Assembly: GCF_021474405.1 (NCBI RefSeq)
Contig: NZ_JAKEIO010000087.1
Coordinates: forward strand, 1 to 32,438
Origin: [Streptosporangium] indianense
GTDB lineage: Bacteria; Actinomycetota; Actinomycetes; Streptomycetales; Streptomycetaceae
Direction of reading: 5' to 3'
Length of the DNA stretch: 32,438 bases
In this document: positions 24,312 to 31,127 of the stretch, piece by piece
Layout of the letters: every line of letters starts with the position of its first letter
Numbering within the stretch: position 1 is the first letter of the stretch
Program-made: the position numbers and the translations under genes
Notes under the pieces: model-generated
Seen by the model: only the letters and a program-made list of their open reading frames with translations
Told to the model about the DNA's origin: nothing
The model's database searches: none

Positions 24312-24994
24312 CACAGCACCTCCATGGCCCGCAGACGGCCGGTGAGTTCGTCGAAGTAGTCCTTGCTGATGCGCTTGCTGCCGCGGCGCTCGGCCTTTTC
24401 CTTGTCCTCGCCGAAGCGCCACCAGACACGGCCCGTCTCGCGCTCGGTGATGATCGAGCGCTCCTTCTCCGCGGGGCCGCGCAGGAAGAGCGAGACGGTG
24501 TCGGGGGTGGTGTACGTGGTGTGGATCTCGCTGTGGTGGAGCGTGTAGCAGTTGCCCGCCTGCTCGTGGGTGACGAACCGGGGCACCACGCGCAGGTCGG
24601 TCGGCACGGCGTCGAAGTCGTCCTGGGCGCTCTGCGGAATGTCCTCCTCCGAGAGGCGCCCGGTGAGTTCGTGCCGCACGTGCTTGTACTGGCCGCGCAT
24701 GATCAGCGAGGTGAAGGTGAACCGGTGGTCGTGCGGCCGGTCCCGGTGGTCCTCGGTCGAGACGTGCACGCGGATCCGGAAGCCGCGGTCCAGGGCGTCG
24801 TAGATGACGAGCTTGTCGAGCAGCCGGTGGTGCTCGCACTTGTCGAAGAGGTCCTCCTCCTCGCGCGCCCGCTCCAGCAGCTGCGTCAGAGCCGCCTTGT
24901 CCTCGGAGAGCGCGGTGAGGATCTCCTTGGTCTGCGCGCGGGCCTTGGGGAGATCGGACCAGTCGACGACCAGCCGGTCGAGTGCGTCAAGCAT
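24311..24994 (-). CDS. Cupin-like protein A
   Basis: A 227-residue protein with AAGGAG upstream of the ATG at 24994. After a helical segment, the beta-helix contains DRPHDHRFTFTSLIMRGQY (H88, H90), HEQAGNCYTLHHSEIHTT (H158) and TPDTVSLFLRGPAEKERSI. The layout H-x-H...H matches cupin metal sites. It is a paralogue of the next gene (shared LVIYDALDRGFRIR / IVIWDDQDKGLRIR, RETGRVWWRFG / DDGTVWYRLG), suggesting a heterodimer or two consecutive steps. Begins 19 bases after the amidohydrolase gene. Confidence 0.78.
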   Translation of the reverse strand: MLDALDRLVVDWSDLPKARAQTKEILTALSEDKAALTQLLERAREEEDLFDKCEHHRLLDKLVIYDALDRGFRIRVHVSTEDHRDRPHDHRFTFTSLIMRGQYKHVRHELTGRLSEEDIPQSAQDDFDAVPTDLRVVPRFVTHEQAGNCYTLHHSEIHTTYTTPDTVSLFLRGPAEKERSIITERETGRVWWRFGEDKEKAERRGSKRISKDYFDELTGRLRAMEVL

Positions 24995-25013
24995 GTGGGG
25001 CTCCTTCTTCGGA

Positions 25014-26156
25014 TTACGCGACGGGGAGACGGGCTTCCGACCGGACGGGCAGTCCGAACACCCGGTGCGCGGTGCCGGCGGCGAGGGTGCGGACGTCCTC
25101 GGGGGACAGGCCCTGCGACTGCGCGTTGGCCATCTGACGGGCCAGCGGTACGGAACCGGCCGCGACGATGCCGTCCTGCTGGTACCAGAGCGCGTTGTCC
25201 ACGCGGTGGTGCAGGTCCTGGCCGCCGAGCCGTGCGGAGTCGCAACGGTCGGTCATCATCATCGAGTTCTCCACGCCCATCAGCTGGACGGCGCGGGTGG
25301 CGATGGCCAGGTCGACGTGCTCCCCGTCGAAGTTGATGCAGGCGCCGATCCGGCCGGCCGCCGCCTGGCGCATGATGGCCGCCGGGACCGGTCCGACGAT
25401 CCGCGCCATCTGGTCGAGGGTCCAGCCGGGCAGGTCGTAGGAGGCGATGACGGCGTCCCGCTCGGCGCGCGCCCGGGCGCTGCGGAAGGCGTGCCGGATC
25501 AGCAGCGGCATGTCGTTGAACAGGTGGTCGGTGACGACGCGGACGCCGTTGCCGTTCCACTCGCTCTGCCAGGCCATCTCGACGATCTCGTCGACCTGTT
25601 CCGCGCTGCGCTGCGGGTCGGCACGGGTGAAGTGGCCGAGCGCGGGGCGGATTCCGTGGGCCATCAGGAGCGGGATGAGCCAGTCGAAGCCCGTGTCGCG
25701 GGCGGTGGGCTCGGCGTGGAGTTCGGAGGCGGGCGAGAACGCGTCCGGCGACAGGACGGTGTACGTCAGTCCGTACGGTCCGAGGGCCGCGAGGCGCTCC
25801 CACTCGTGCCTGCTGGGGGCCCAGACGGTCGACGCGGGAGTACCGCCGTGGCTGGCCAGCAGCGGCCCCTCCAGGGCGATGCCGGCGACGTGCGGCAGCA
25901 GACCCTCGCCCCGCATGCGGTGGTACTCGTGCACGAAGGCCTCGAACTCGGCGAGCTGCTCCCGGTGGAGGTACATCGTGGGCAGGCTCAGGACGCCCTC
26001 GCTCGCGCACCAGGCGTCGAGGCGCGCGAGGTCGACCTTGGTGAAGTCCGAGAAGTCGACGTCACCGAACCCATGGCAATGAACTTCCACGGGCGGCAGC
26101 CCACTCCATGGATTCGCCATAGGCGACCTAGACCCGCTCGCTGCAGTGGATTCCAC
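25014..26156 (-). CDS. NagA-like metal-dependent amidohydrolase
   Basis: 380 residues from the GTG at 26156 (GGGAG seven bases upstream); an ATG at 26120 is an alternative. Motifs in order are VEVHCHGFGD (H26, H28), IALEGPLLASHGGTP (E96), PALGHFTRAD (H175), VVTDHLFNDMP (H211), INFDGEHVD (H280), and MMMTDRCDSARLGG (D303). These match the N-acetylglucosamine-6-phosphate deacetylase branch of the amidohydrolase superfamily. The genetic context argues against sugar metabolism; it may deacylate or hydrolyse an amide in the cluster pathway. First gene of the minus-strand operon. Confidence 0.88.
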   Translation of the reverse strand: MESTAASGSRSPMANPWSGLPPVEVHCHGFGDVDFSDFTKVDLARLDAWCASEGVLSLPTMYLHREQLAEFEAFVHEYHRMRGEGLLPHVAGIALEGPLLASHGGTPASTVWAPSRHEWERLAALGPYGLTYTVLSPDAFSPASELHAEPTARDTGFDWLIPLLMAHGIRPALGHFTRADPQRSAEQVDEIVEMAWQSEWNGNGVRVVTDHLFNDMPLLIRHAFRSARARAERDAVIASYDLPGWTLDQMARIVGPVPAAIMRQAAAGRIGACINFDGEHVDLAIATRAVQLMGVENSMMMTDRCDSARLGGQDLHHRVDNALWYQQDGIVAAGSVPLARQMANAQSQGLSPEDVRTLAAGTAHRVFGLPVRSEARLPVA

Positions 26157-26372
26157 GAGACAACTCCCAATCCAATAAGTTGGCCTTAGTGATTGTCGTT
26201 CACCGTACTCCGCTGCTACCAGCCCGTATCGAGCTCAGCATCATGCATTGCAGGATGGTGAAGGTGCACTGATCGGCTCCGGCGGCTTAGTGTCGTTCCA
26301 GCGAAGCCGACGGGCTCCGGTCACCGGAACCTGATGGCTCGCCTATTCCCCAGGAAAAGGAGGTGATTCCAC
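26157..26372. promoter_or_regulatory. Divergent promoter region of the cluster
   Basis: These 216 bases separate the minus-strand operon from the plus-strand peptide gene and are AT-richer than the genes beside them. The right end carries AAGGAGGTGATT, a near-complete match to the anti-Shine-Dalgarno sequence, eight bases before the peptide ATG. I do not assign -10/-35 boxes. The LuxR regulator is the obvious candidate binder. Confidence 0.6.
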
Positions 26373-26441
26373 ATGAAGAAGTACACCAAGCCGGCCACCA
26401 AGAAGGTTGCCTTCGGGACCGTTCTGATCACGGTCGTGTGA
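26373..26441 (+). CDS. 22-residue leader-like peptide (candidate RiPP precursor or scaffold)
   Basis: A short gene with a near-perfect ribosome-binding site (AAGGAGGTGATT, then CCAC, then ATG). The peptide begins MKKYTKP and ends FGTVLITVV. It has Y4-x-x-P7, five Lys in the first eleven residues, G15 and T20. This resembles the leader pattern of lasso precursors (Y-x-x-P-x-L-x-x-x-G-x-x-x-x-x-T), with two more residues between P and G and one fewer between G and T. Only two Val follow the Thr, so there is no normal core. Two PqqD-like domains encoded just downstream are the kind that bind such leaders. A strong hairpin with a T-run follows, giving the peptide its own abundant transcript. Product and modification are unknown. 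Confidence 0.75.
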   Translation: MKKYTKPATKKVAFGTVLITVV

Positions 26442-26446
26442 TGTGC

Positions 26447-26500
26447 GCGCCGGGGCGCCGAGGTTCTCTGGACCACGGCGCCCCGGCGCAAATCCTTTTT
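26447..26500 (+). terminator. Terminator/attenuator after the peptide gene
   Basis: A perfect 14-bp stem (GCGCCGGGGCGCCG at 26447-26460, CGGCGCCCCGGCGC at 26476-26489) with a 15-base loop is followed by AAATCCTTTTT. It starts six bases after the peptide stop and 84 bases before the synthetase start, so partial termination would set a high peptide-to-enzyme ratio. Confidence 0.88.
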
Positions 26501-26530
26501 CTGGGTACTCCGAGATCGAGTGAGGTGAAT

Positions 26531-28726
26531 ATGTGCGGCCTTGCAGGTCTGGCCCGCACCGATGGGCAGGTGCTCTCGCCGGACACTGACGGCCTTCTGC
26601 GTCGCATGGCGCGGGCCGTGGCCCATCGAGGCCCCGACGATCAGGAGTTGTTGCGTACCGGGCCGGTCGGCCTGGCCTTCACGCGACTGTCCCTCGTGGA
26701 TCCCATGAACGGCGGCCAGCCGATCCACAGCCCCGACGGCGACGTGATCCTCATCGCCAACGGCGAGGTCTACAACCACCGCGAACTGGCCGCGACCCTG
26801 CCTTCCGGCGTCCGCCTTCGCACCTCCGGCGACTGCGAAGTGCTGGTCCATCTCTACCAGCAAAAGGGCCTGCGGTTCCTGGACGACGTCCGGGGCATGT
26901 TTGCGATCGTCCTCTACGACCGCAAGAGAAACCGTCTCCTTTTCGCCCGCGACCGGTTCGGTATCAAGCCGCTGTTCCATCACCGGAACAAAGAGCGCGT
27001 CGTCTTCGGATCCGAGATAAAAACGCTCTTCGAAGACCCGGCCTGCCCGCGCGAACTCGACTGGGACAGTGCCCTTTCCGACCAGGCGCTCACCGGAGCG
27101 CCGGATTTCGTCGAAGGCGCACCCAATACCTGGTTCCGCGGTGTCGAACTGGTGCCGGCCGCGACCATCGTCACGATCGACCTGCGTGACGGAAGCACCG
27201 AGAATCACCGCTATTGGTCCTTCCCGCGCCCGGCGGATCTGCGGGACGAGCTGTCCCCCGCCGAATTCACCGAGCGGTACGCGCAGGCGCTCGCCGACTC
27301 GGTGCGCGAGTGCGAGACCTCGGACACCGAGGTGGGCCTCTTCCTCAGCGGTGGCGTCGACTCCGCGTCGATCGCCGCCCTCAGCACCATCCGCCCCCGC
27401 ACCTTCACCGCCCTCAACGGCAGCACCCTCGCCAACGAGGACGCCATGTACGGGCATCGCGTCGCCCGGCACTACGGGCTCGACAACCACCAGGTCCTCT
27501 TCGACATCTCCCGCGTGCCGGCCGCGCAGGAGTGGAAGAACCTGCTGTGGCTGCTGGAGAGCCCCCAGTGCGGCCCCGAGGTCTTCTACAAGCGGGAGCT
27601 GTACCGCTTCGTCAAGGCCCGCTTCCCGGAGATCAAGGGCATGCTGCTGGGCGGCGGCAGCGACGAGTTCAACGGCGGCTACACGGCCAGCTTCGGCGAC
27701 GACTGGGAGCAGTTCGCCTCCGGCATCGACGGCATGGCGCTGCGCGACGACCGCCACCGCCACCGCGGACTCGCGGCCTGGTGGGAGCAGTCCCCGCAGC
27801 CGCTGGTGCGGGCCGAGGTGCTGCGCCGCGGGACGCCCGCCGAGGACCCCTACGAGCGCTACCTGCGCTGGAAGTACCGCGACGTCCAGCAGTACAACTG
27901 CTGGCACGAGGACCGGACGGCCGCCGGCAGCGGCATCGAGGCCCGGGTCCCCTTCCTGGACCACCGCCTCGTGGAACTCTCCGCCTGTGTCCCGCCGTCG
28001 CTGCGCTCCCGGCTCACCTGGGACAAGCGCCTGCTGCGCGACGGCCTCGAGGGGGTGCTCCCGGCCGAGTTCGCCGAGCGGACCAAGGTCGGGTTCTTCT
28101 ACGGCGACGGCATCCGCCACACCTACCGCGCCTTCGCGGGCATGCTCGCGGCGGACGGCGACGCCCTGCTCGAAGAGGCCCTGTCCGGCCCGCGGGCCAA
28201 GGAGTACCTGGACGCGGACAACGCGCGTGCCACCCTGCGCGCCCTCCAGGAGGACCCGTCCTCCGGGCACGTGGAGTTCCTGCTGCGCGCGGTCAACCTC
28301 GGACTGCTGGACGTGATGCTGCAGCAGCCGCCCACGCCGCCCGTGGAGGCCACACCCGCTCCCGTCCCGGTCGAACTGATCGTCGGGGACTGGGACGCCG
28401 AACGCGACGGCATCGAGGCCCGGGTGCTGCGGCGGCCCGACCTGCACGACGCGCTCGTGCCCGCGCTGGACGACTCGGTCCTGCTGCTCACCGACCAGAA
28501 GGAACCGCTGCTGCGCTACCTGGTCACCGACGGCGAGATCCAGTTCGTCATCGACGGCGAGGAGATGCCGCAGTGGCAGCGGCTGCTCGACGGCATCGAC
28601 GGACAGCGCACCCTGGGCGAGCTCCTGGCGGCCGCGGAGTGCGAACTCTCCGACGTCGAGGAACTGCTGTACCAGTCGGCCGAGTTCGGCCTGCTCACCC
28701 TCTCCGGCCCGGCGACGGGCGAATAG
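26531..28726 (+). CDS. Asparagine-synthase-like protein with C-terminal PqqD-like domain
   Basis: A 731-residue protein. It starts MCGLAGLART with Cys2 free to act as the class II glutaminase nucleophile. GATase residues RLSLVDPMNGGQP, NGEVYNH and the RDRFGIKPLF segment are intact. The synthetase domain carries the PP-loop S273-GGVD-S278 and the conserved GIEARVPFLDHRLVEL. From about residue 620 there is an extra domain absent from AsnB and, as far as I know, from lasso cyclases: a PqqD-like strand-helix region (VLLLTDQKEPLLRYLVTDGE, then RTLGELLAAAECELSDVEEL). It would use ATP to form an amide on a peptide bound through the C-terminal domain; Asn synthesis is unlikely. It follows the peptide gene and the hairpin. 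Confidence 0.88.
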   Translation: MCGLAGLARTDGQVLSPDTDGLLRRMARAVAHRGPDDQELLRTGPVGLAFTRLSLVDPMNGGQPIHSPDGDVILIANGEVYNHRELAATLPSGVRLRTSGDCEVLVHLYQQKGLRFLDDVRGMFAIVLYDRKRNRLLFARDRFGIKPLFHHRNKERVVFGSEIKTLFEDPACPRELDWDSALSDQALTGAPDFVEGAPNTWFRGVELVPAATIVTIDLRDGSTENHRYWSFPRPADLRDELSPAEFTERYAQALADSVRECETSDTEVGLFLSGGVDSASIAALSTIRPRTFTALNGSTLANEDAMYGHRVARHYGLDNHQVLFDISRVPAAQEWKNLLWLLESPQCGPEVFYKRELYRFVKARFPEIKGMLLGGGSDEFNGGYTASFGDDWEQFASGIDGMALRDDRHRHRGLAAWWEQSPQPLVRAEVLRRGTPAEDPYERYLRWKYRDVQQYNCWHEDRTAAGSGIEARVPFLDHRLVELSACVPPSLRSRLTWDKRLLRDGLEGVLPAEFAERTKVGFFYGDGIRHTYRAFAGMLAADGDALLEEALSGPRAKEYLDADNARATLRALQEDPSSGHVEFLLRAVNLGLLDVMLQQPPTPPVEATPAPVPVELIVGDWDAERDGIEARVLRRPDLHDALVPALDDSVLLLTDQKEPLLRYLVTDGEIQFVIDGEEMPQWQRLLDGIDGQRTLGELLAAAECELSDVEELLYQSAEFGLLTLSGPATGE

Positions 28727-28736
28727 CCGGGCCACC

Positions 28737-28766
28737 GGCCTGCCACCGCGTGCGCGGTGGCAGGCC
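28737..28766 (+). promoter_or_regulatory. Perfect inverted repeat before the nucleotidyltransferase gene
   Basis: GGCCTGCCACCGCG and CGCGGTGGCAGGCC are separated by two bases, so an RNA hairpin would open a 4-6-base loop. There is no T-run. It begins 10 bases after the synthetase stop and ends 7 bases before an ATG at 28774. It may be a terminator or may mask that ATG's ribosome-binding site. Confidence 0.55.
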
Positions 28767-28818
28767 ACCAGCCATGTCCAGCCCCCTGACGACCGCGCCC
28801 CGGAAGGCCAACGCCCGC

Positions 28819-29598
28819 ATGAGTCTCGACTTCACCCGCTGCCTGGACGAACTGGCCGGGCGTGATCTGATGCCCGACGGCCACGACTCCGCGTTCGTCG
28901 TCGGCTCCCTCGCCCGCGGCTGGGGCAACGACCTGAGCGACCTCGACATCTACGTGGTGGGCGAGAAGCCGTGGACCGGCAGCTCCTCCGGCACGATCCG
29001 CGTCCCGCTGAGCCACCCCGAGGTGCCCACGGAGCACTTCTACACCGAGGAACGGCGCTGGGAGGTCAAGTACTGGACGTCCGGCCAGGTGGAGGAGATC
29101 CTCGCCAAGGTGTCCTGGGCGGAGTTCGACCAGGGCCGGACCATCGGCCAGATGCTCACCCGGGACGAGGAGCAGCTGCTGGAGCGGCTGCTGGTCTGCC
29201 GCCCGCTGGACGGCGAGGAGTGGGTGCGCCGGCAGCAGCGGCTGATCGAGGAGTCGGCGTTCGGGGCGGCCGTGGTGACGCACTGCCTGACCAACGCCGA
29301 CGACTTCGTCGAGGACGCCCTCGGGCAGCTGGCCACGGGCGACAAGGCGAGCGCCGTGCTGTCGGTGCGCCAGGCCTTCGGACACGCGGTGGACGCCCTG
29401 GTCGCCGCGCACGGCGAGTGCGGCCGGCTGGTGAAGTGGCGGGCCCGGCGCGTGAAGGCGGCCGCTCCGCAGGCGCTGTCGTACGAGCGTTACTGGGCGG
29501 TCGAGACGATGCGCGACTTCGATCCGGACGACCCGGCCACCTGGGTCCGTGACGTGATGTACCTGTGCAAGCTCCTTTCCATGAGGGTGGAGATCTGA
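28819..29598 (+). CDS. Nucleotidyltransferase-fold protein
   Basis: 259 residues from the ATG at 28819 (GGAAGG upstream); an in-frame ATG at 28774 would add 15 residues. The Pol-beta/NTase signature is FVVGSLARGWGNDLSDLDIYVV, with G29-S30 and the catalytic D41-x-D43. A helical C-terminal half with many charged residues follows (FVEDALGQLATGDKASAVLS, SVRQAFGHAVDALVAAHGE), like aminoglycoside nucleotidyltransferases. It could adenylate a small molecule or the peptide. Its stop is directly followed by the ATG of the PqqD-like gene (TGAATG). Confidence 0.83.
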   Translation: MSLDFTRCLDELAGRDLMPDGHDSAFVVGSLARGWGNDLSDLDIYVVGEKPWTGSSSGTIRVPLSHPEVPTEHFYTEERRWEVKYWTSGQVEEILAKVSWAEFDQGRTIGQMLTRDEEQLLERLLVCRPLDGEEWVRRQQRLIEESAFGAAVVTHCLTNADDFVEDALGQLATGDKASAVLSVRQAFGHAVDALVAAHGECGRLVKWRARRVKAAAPQALSYERYWAVETMRDFDPDDPATWVRDVMYLCKLLSMRVEI

Positions 29599-29886
29599 AT
29601 GTCCCTGACCACCTCGGCGGCCGACGTCGTGCCCCGGCTCGGACTGGCGGCACGTTTCCGCAGGTTCCGTGACAAGACGCTCATCGCCGTCGGACCGAAC
29701 GCCATGGAGCTGTCCGACTCCGCGGCCTTCATCCTGGCCTGCGTGGACGGGCAGCGCTCGGTGGCCGCCATCGGGGCCCTGCTCGCCGAGGAGTACGGCA
29801 TCGACGTCGACGAGGCGGTCGCGGACGCCGCGGACCTGATCGGCCAGCTCGCCGACGTCGAGGTCCTGGACCTGCCGAACGCCTGA
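29599..29886 (+). CDS. PqqD-family peptide-binding (RRE-like) protein
   Basis: A 95-residue protein. The sequence around RFRDKTLIAVGPNAMELSDS, AAFILACVDGQRSVAAIGAL, LAEEYGIDVDEAVADAADLI has the strand pair, the L-x-x-x-x-x-x-I-x-x-x-x-D-G-x-x-T/S turn and the acidic helix typical of PqqD proteins, which bind leader peptides of RiPPs. GGTGGAG precedes the start. Together with the C-terminal domain of the synthetase it makes two potential recognition modules for the 22-residue peptide. Confidence 0.85.
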   Translation: MSLTTSAADVVPRLGLAARFRRFRDKTLIAVGPNAMELSDSAAFILACVDGQRSVAAIGALLAEEYGIDVDEAVADAADLIGQLADVEVLDLPNA

Positions 29887-29923
29887 CCCTCCACCACCTT
29901 CACCAACGATTGGGAACCATGCG

Positions 29924-31030
29924 ATGTGCGGGATTGTCGGGCTCTTCGTGGGGTGCTCCGCCCTGGCCTACTGCCCCCGCAAGGCACTCGCCCCGGCCGG
30001 TGCGGCGCCGGCCGCCGGCGCCGCACCGGTCGCAGGTGCCGAACCCGTCGGTGGTGCCGGGCAGCTCACCGGTGTCGGCGCAGGGGCGGACGGGGAGCAG
30101 GTCGACGTCTCGTACAGCTCCCCCTTCGGCCGCTGGGCGGAGCGGGCGACCGTCCGCCGGTCGCCCCGGCGGGAGCTGAGCGCGCCGTCCTCCGACGCCT
30201 CCCGCTACTTCTCCCCCGAACTGGTGCCCGTCGCGCGCCACCCGCTCATCGCCGAGCTGCGGCCCGAGCTGTTCGACACGGTGCTCGTCCAGCACCTCTA
30301 CCGTTACCTCGACTTCACCGCCAAGCTGGAGACGCTGGTGGTCAACCGCACCGCGCTCGGCATCGCGCAGGGCAGCGTCGGCGTCGGACTCCCCGAGGAG
30401 ATGCGCTTCGACGCCTACAAGATCTACTGCGACGAGGCCTACCACGCCCTGTTCTCGGTGGACTTGATGCGCCAGGTCCGCGACACCACCGGCATCGTCC
30501 CGGTGCTGCCCGAGCAGCCCTACTTCCTGCGGCGGCTGGAGGAGATCCAGCAGGAACTGCCGCAGCACACCCGGGCCCTGGCCGAACTGCTCTTCGTGAC
30601 CGTCTCGGAGACGCTGATCTCGGCCAGCCTCGCCGAACTGCCGGTCGACAGCGAGATCGTTCCGGCCGTGCGGGAGACGATCCGCGACCACGCCGCGGAC
30701 GAGGGACGCCACCACGTGTACTTCGCCGCCTTCCTGCGCTACCTGTGGGCCGCCCTGGACCCCGCGGCCCGGCGCGAGGCGGCCCTGCTGGTGCCCCGGC
30801 TCATCGCGGCCTTCCTGCAACCCGACACCGACGCCGTGCGCGCCGAGCTGCTGGGCTACGGGCTCACGCGCGACGACGCCGAACAGGTCCTCGCCGAGGT
30901 GTACGACGAGAAGACCGTCGCCGCGCACACCCGGGCGACGGCCAAGCGGACGATCTCCTACTTCGTGGCGCTGGACGTGCTGGACGACCCGATGGTGGAG
31001 CACGAGTTCCGCGCGCACGGCCTGCTCTGA
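29924..31030 (+). CDS. AurF-type diiron N-oxygenase with GATase-like N-terminal remnant
   Basis: A 368-residue protein. From about residue 65 it is a p-aminobenzoate-N-oxygenase-like four-helix diiron enzyme. The ligands E136, E171, H174, E229, H256, E260 and H263 can be read off, and their spacing follows the AurF set (E101, E136, H139, E196, H223, E227, H230) almost exactly. It should oxidise an amine to hydroxylamine, nitroso or nitro. The N-terminus is odd: MCGIVGLFVG is the canonical opening of class II glutaminases but is followed only by about 50 low-complexity residues of repeated AGAAP/VAGA type. No better in-frame start exists before residue 150, and GGGA lies upstream of this ATG, so the extension is probably translated. 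Confidence 0.87.
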   Translation: MCGIVGLFVGCSALAYCPRKALAPAGAAPAAGAAPVAGAEPVGGAGQLTGVGAGADGEQVDVSYSSPFGRWAERATVRRSPRRELSAPSSDASRYFSPELVPVARHPLIAELRPELFDTVLVQHLYRYLDFTAKLETLVVNRTALGIAQGSVGVGLPEEMRFDAYKIYCDEAYHALFSVDLMRQVRDTTGIVPVLPEQPYFLRRLEEIQQELPQHTRALAELLFVTVSETLISASLAELPVDSEIVPAVRETIRDHAADEGRHHVYFAAFLRYLWAALDPAARREAALLVPRLIAAFLQPDTDAVRAELLGYGLTRDDAEQVLAEVYDEKTVAAHTRATAKRTISYFVALDVLDDPMVEHEFRAHGLL

Positions 31031-31050
31031 CCCCCGTACGCCCGGACAAG

Positions 31051-31127
31051 GGCCCGTGGTTCAGGCGCCCGGCCGCCCGGTGCCTCTCGCCGCCGCACGC
31101 AGGACGGGGCCGGTGGTTCAGGCGTCC
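31051..31127. repeat. Imperfect direct repeat in the convergent gap
   Basis: A 20-base sequence at 31051-31070 recurs at 31108-31127 with two mismatches. The second copy covers the last codons and stop of the ATP-grasp gene, so the first looks like a degenerate copy of that gene end. No good terminator is seen between the convergent genes. Confidence 0.55.

Noticed and set aside
26373..28726. Classical lasso peptide cluster
   Set aside because: The leader-like motif and AsnB-like enzyme fit, but the peptide has no core with an Asp/Glu ring acceptor, no transglutaminase-like leader peptidase is seen, and the many other enzymes are foreign to lasso pathways.
26321..28768. An 815-codon open frame on the minus strand opposite the synthetase gene
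   Set aside because: Low-complexity composition rich in Gly, Val and Ala, no motif, and an antisense shadow of a clearly coding gene.
29924..31030. Second asparagine synthetase, suggested by the MCGIVGLF start
   Set aside because: Only about ten residues match; the rest is an AurF-type diiron enzyme with no PP-loop or glutaminase residues.
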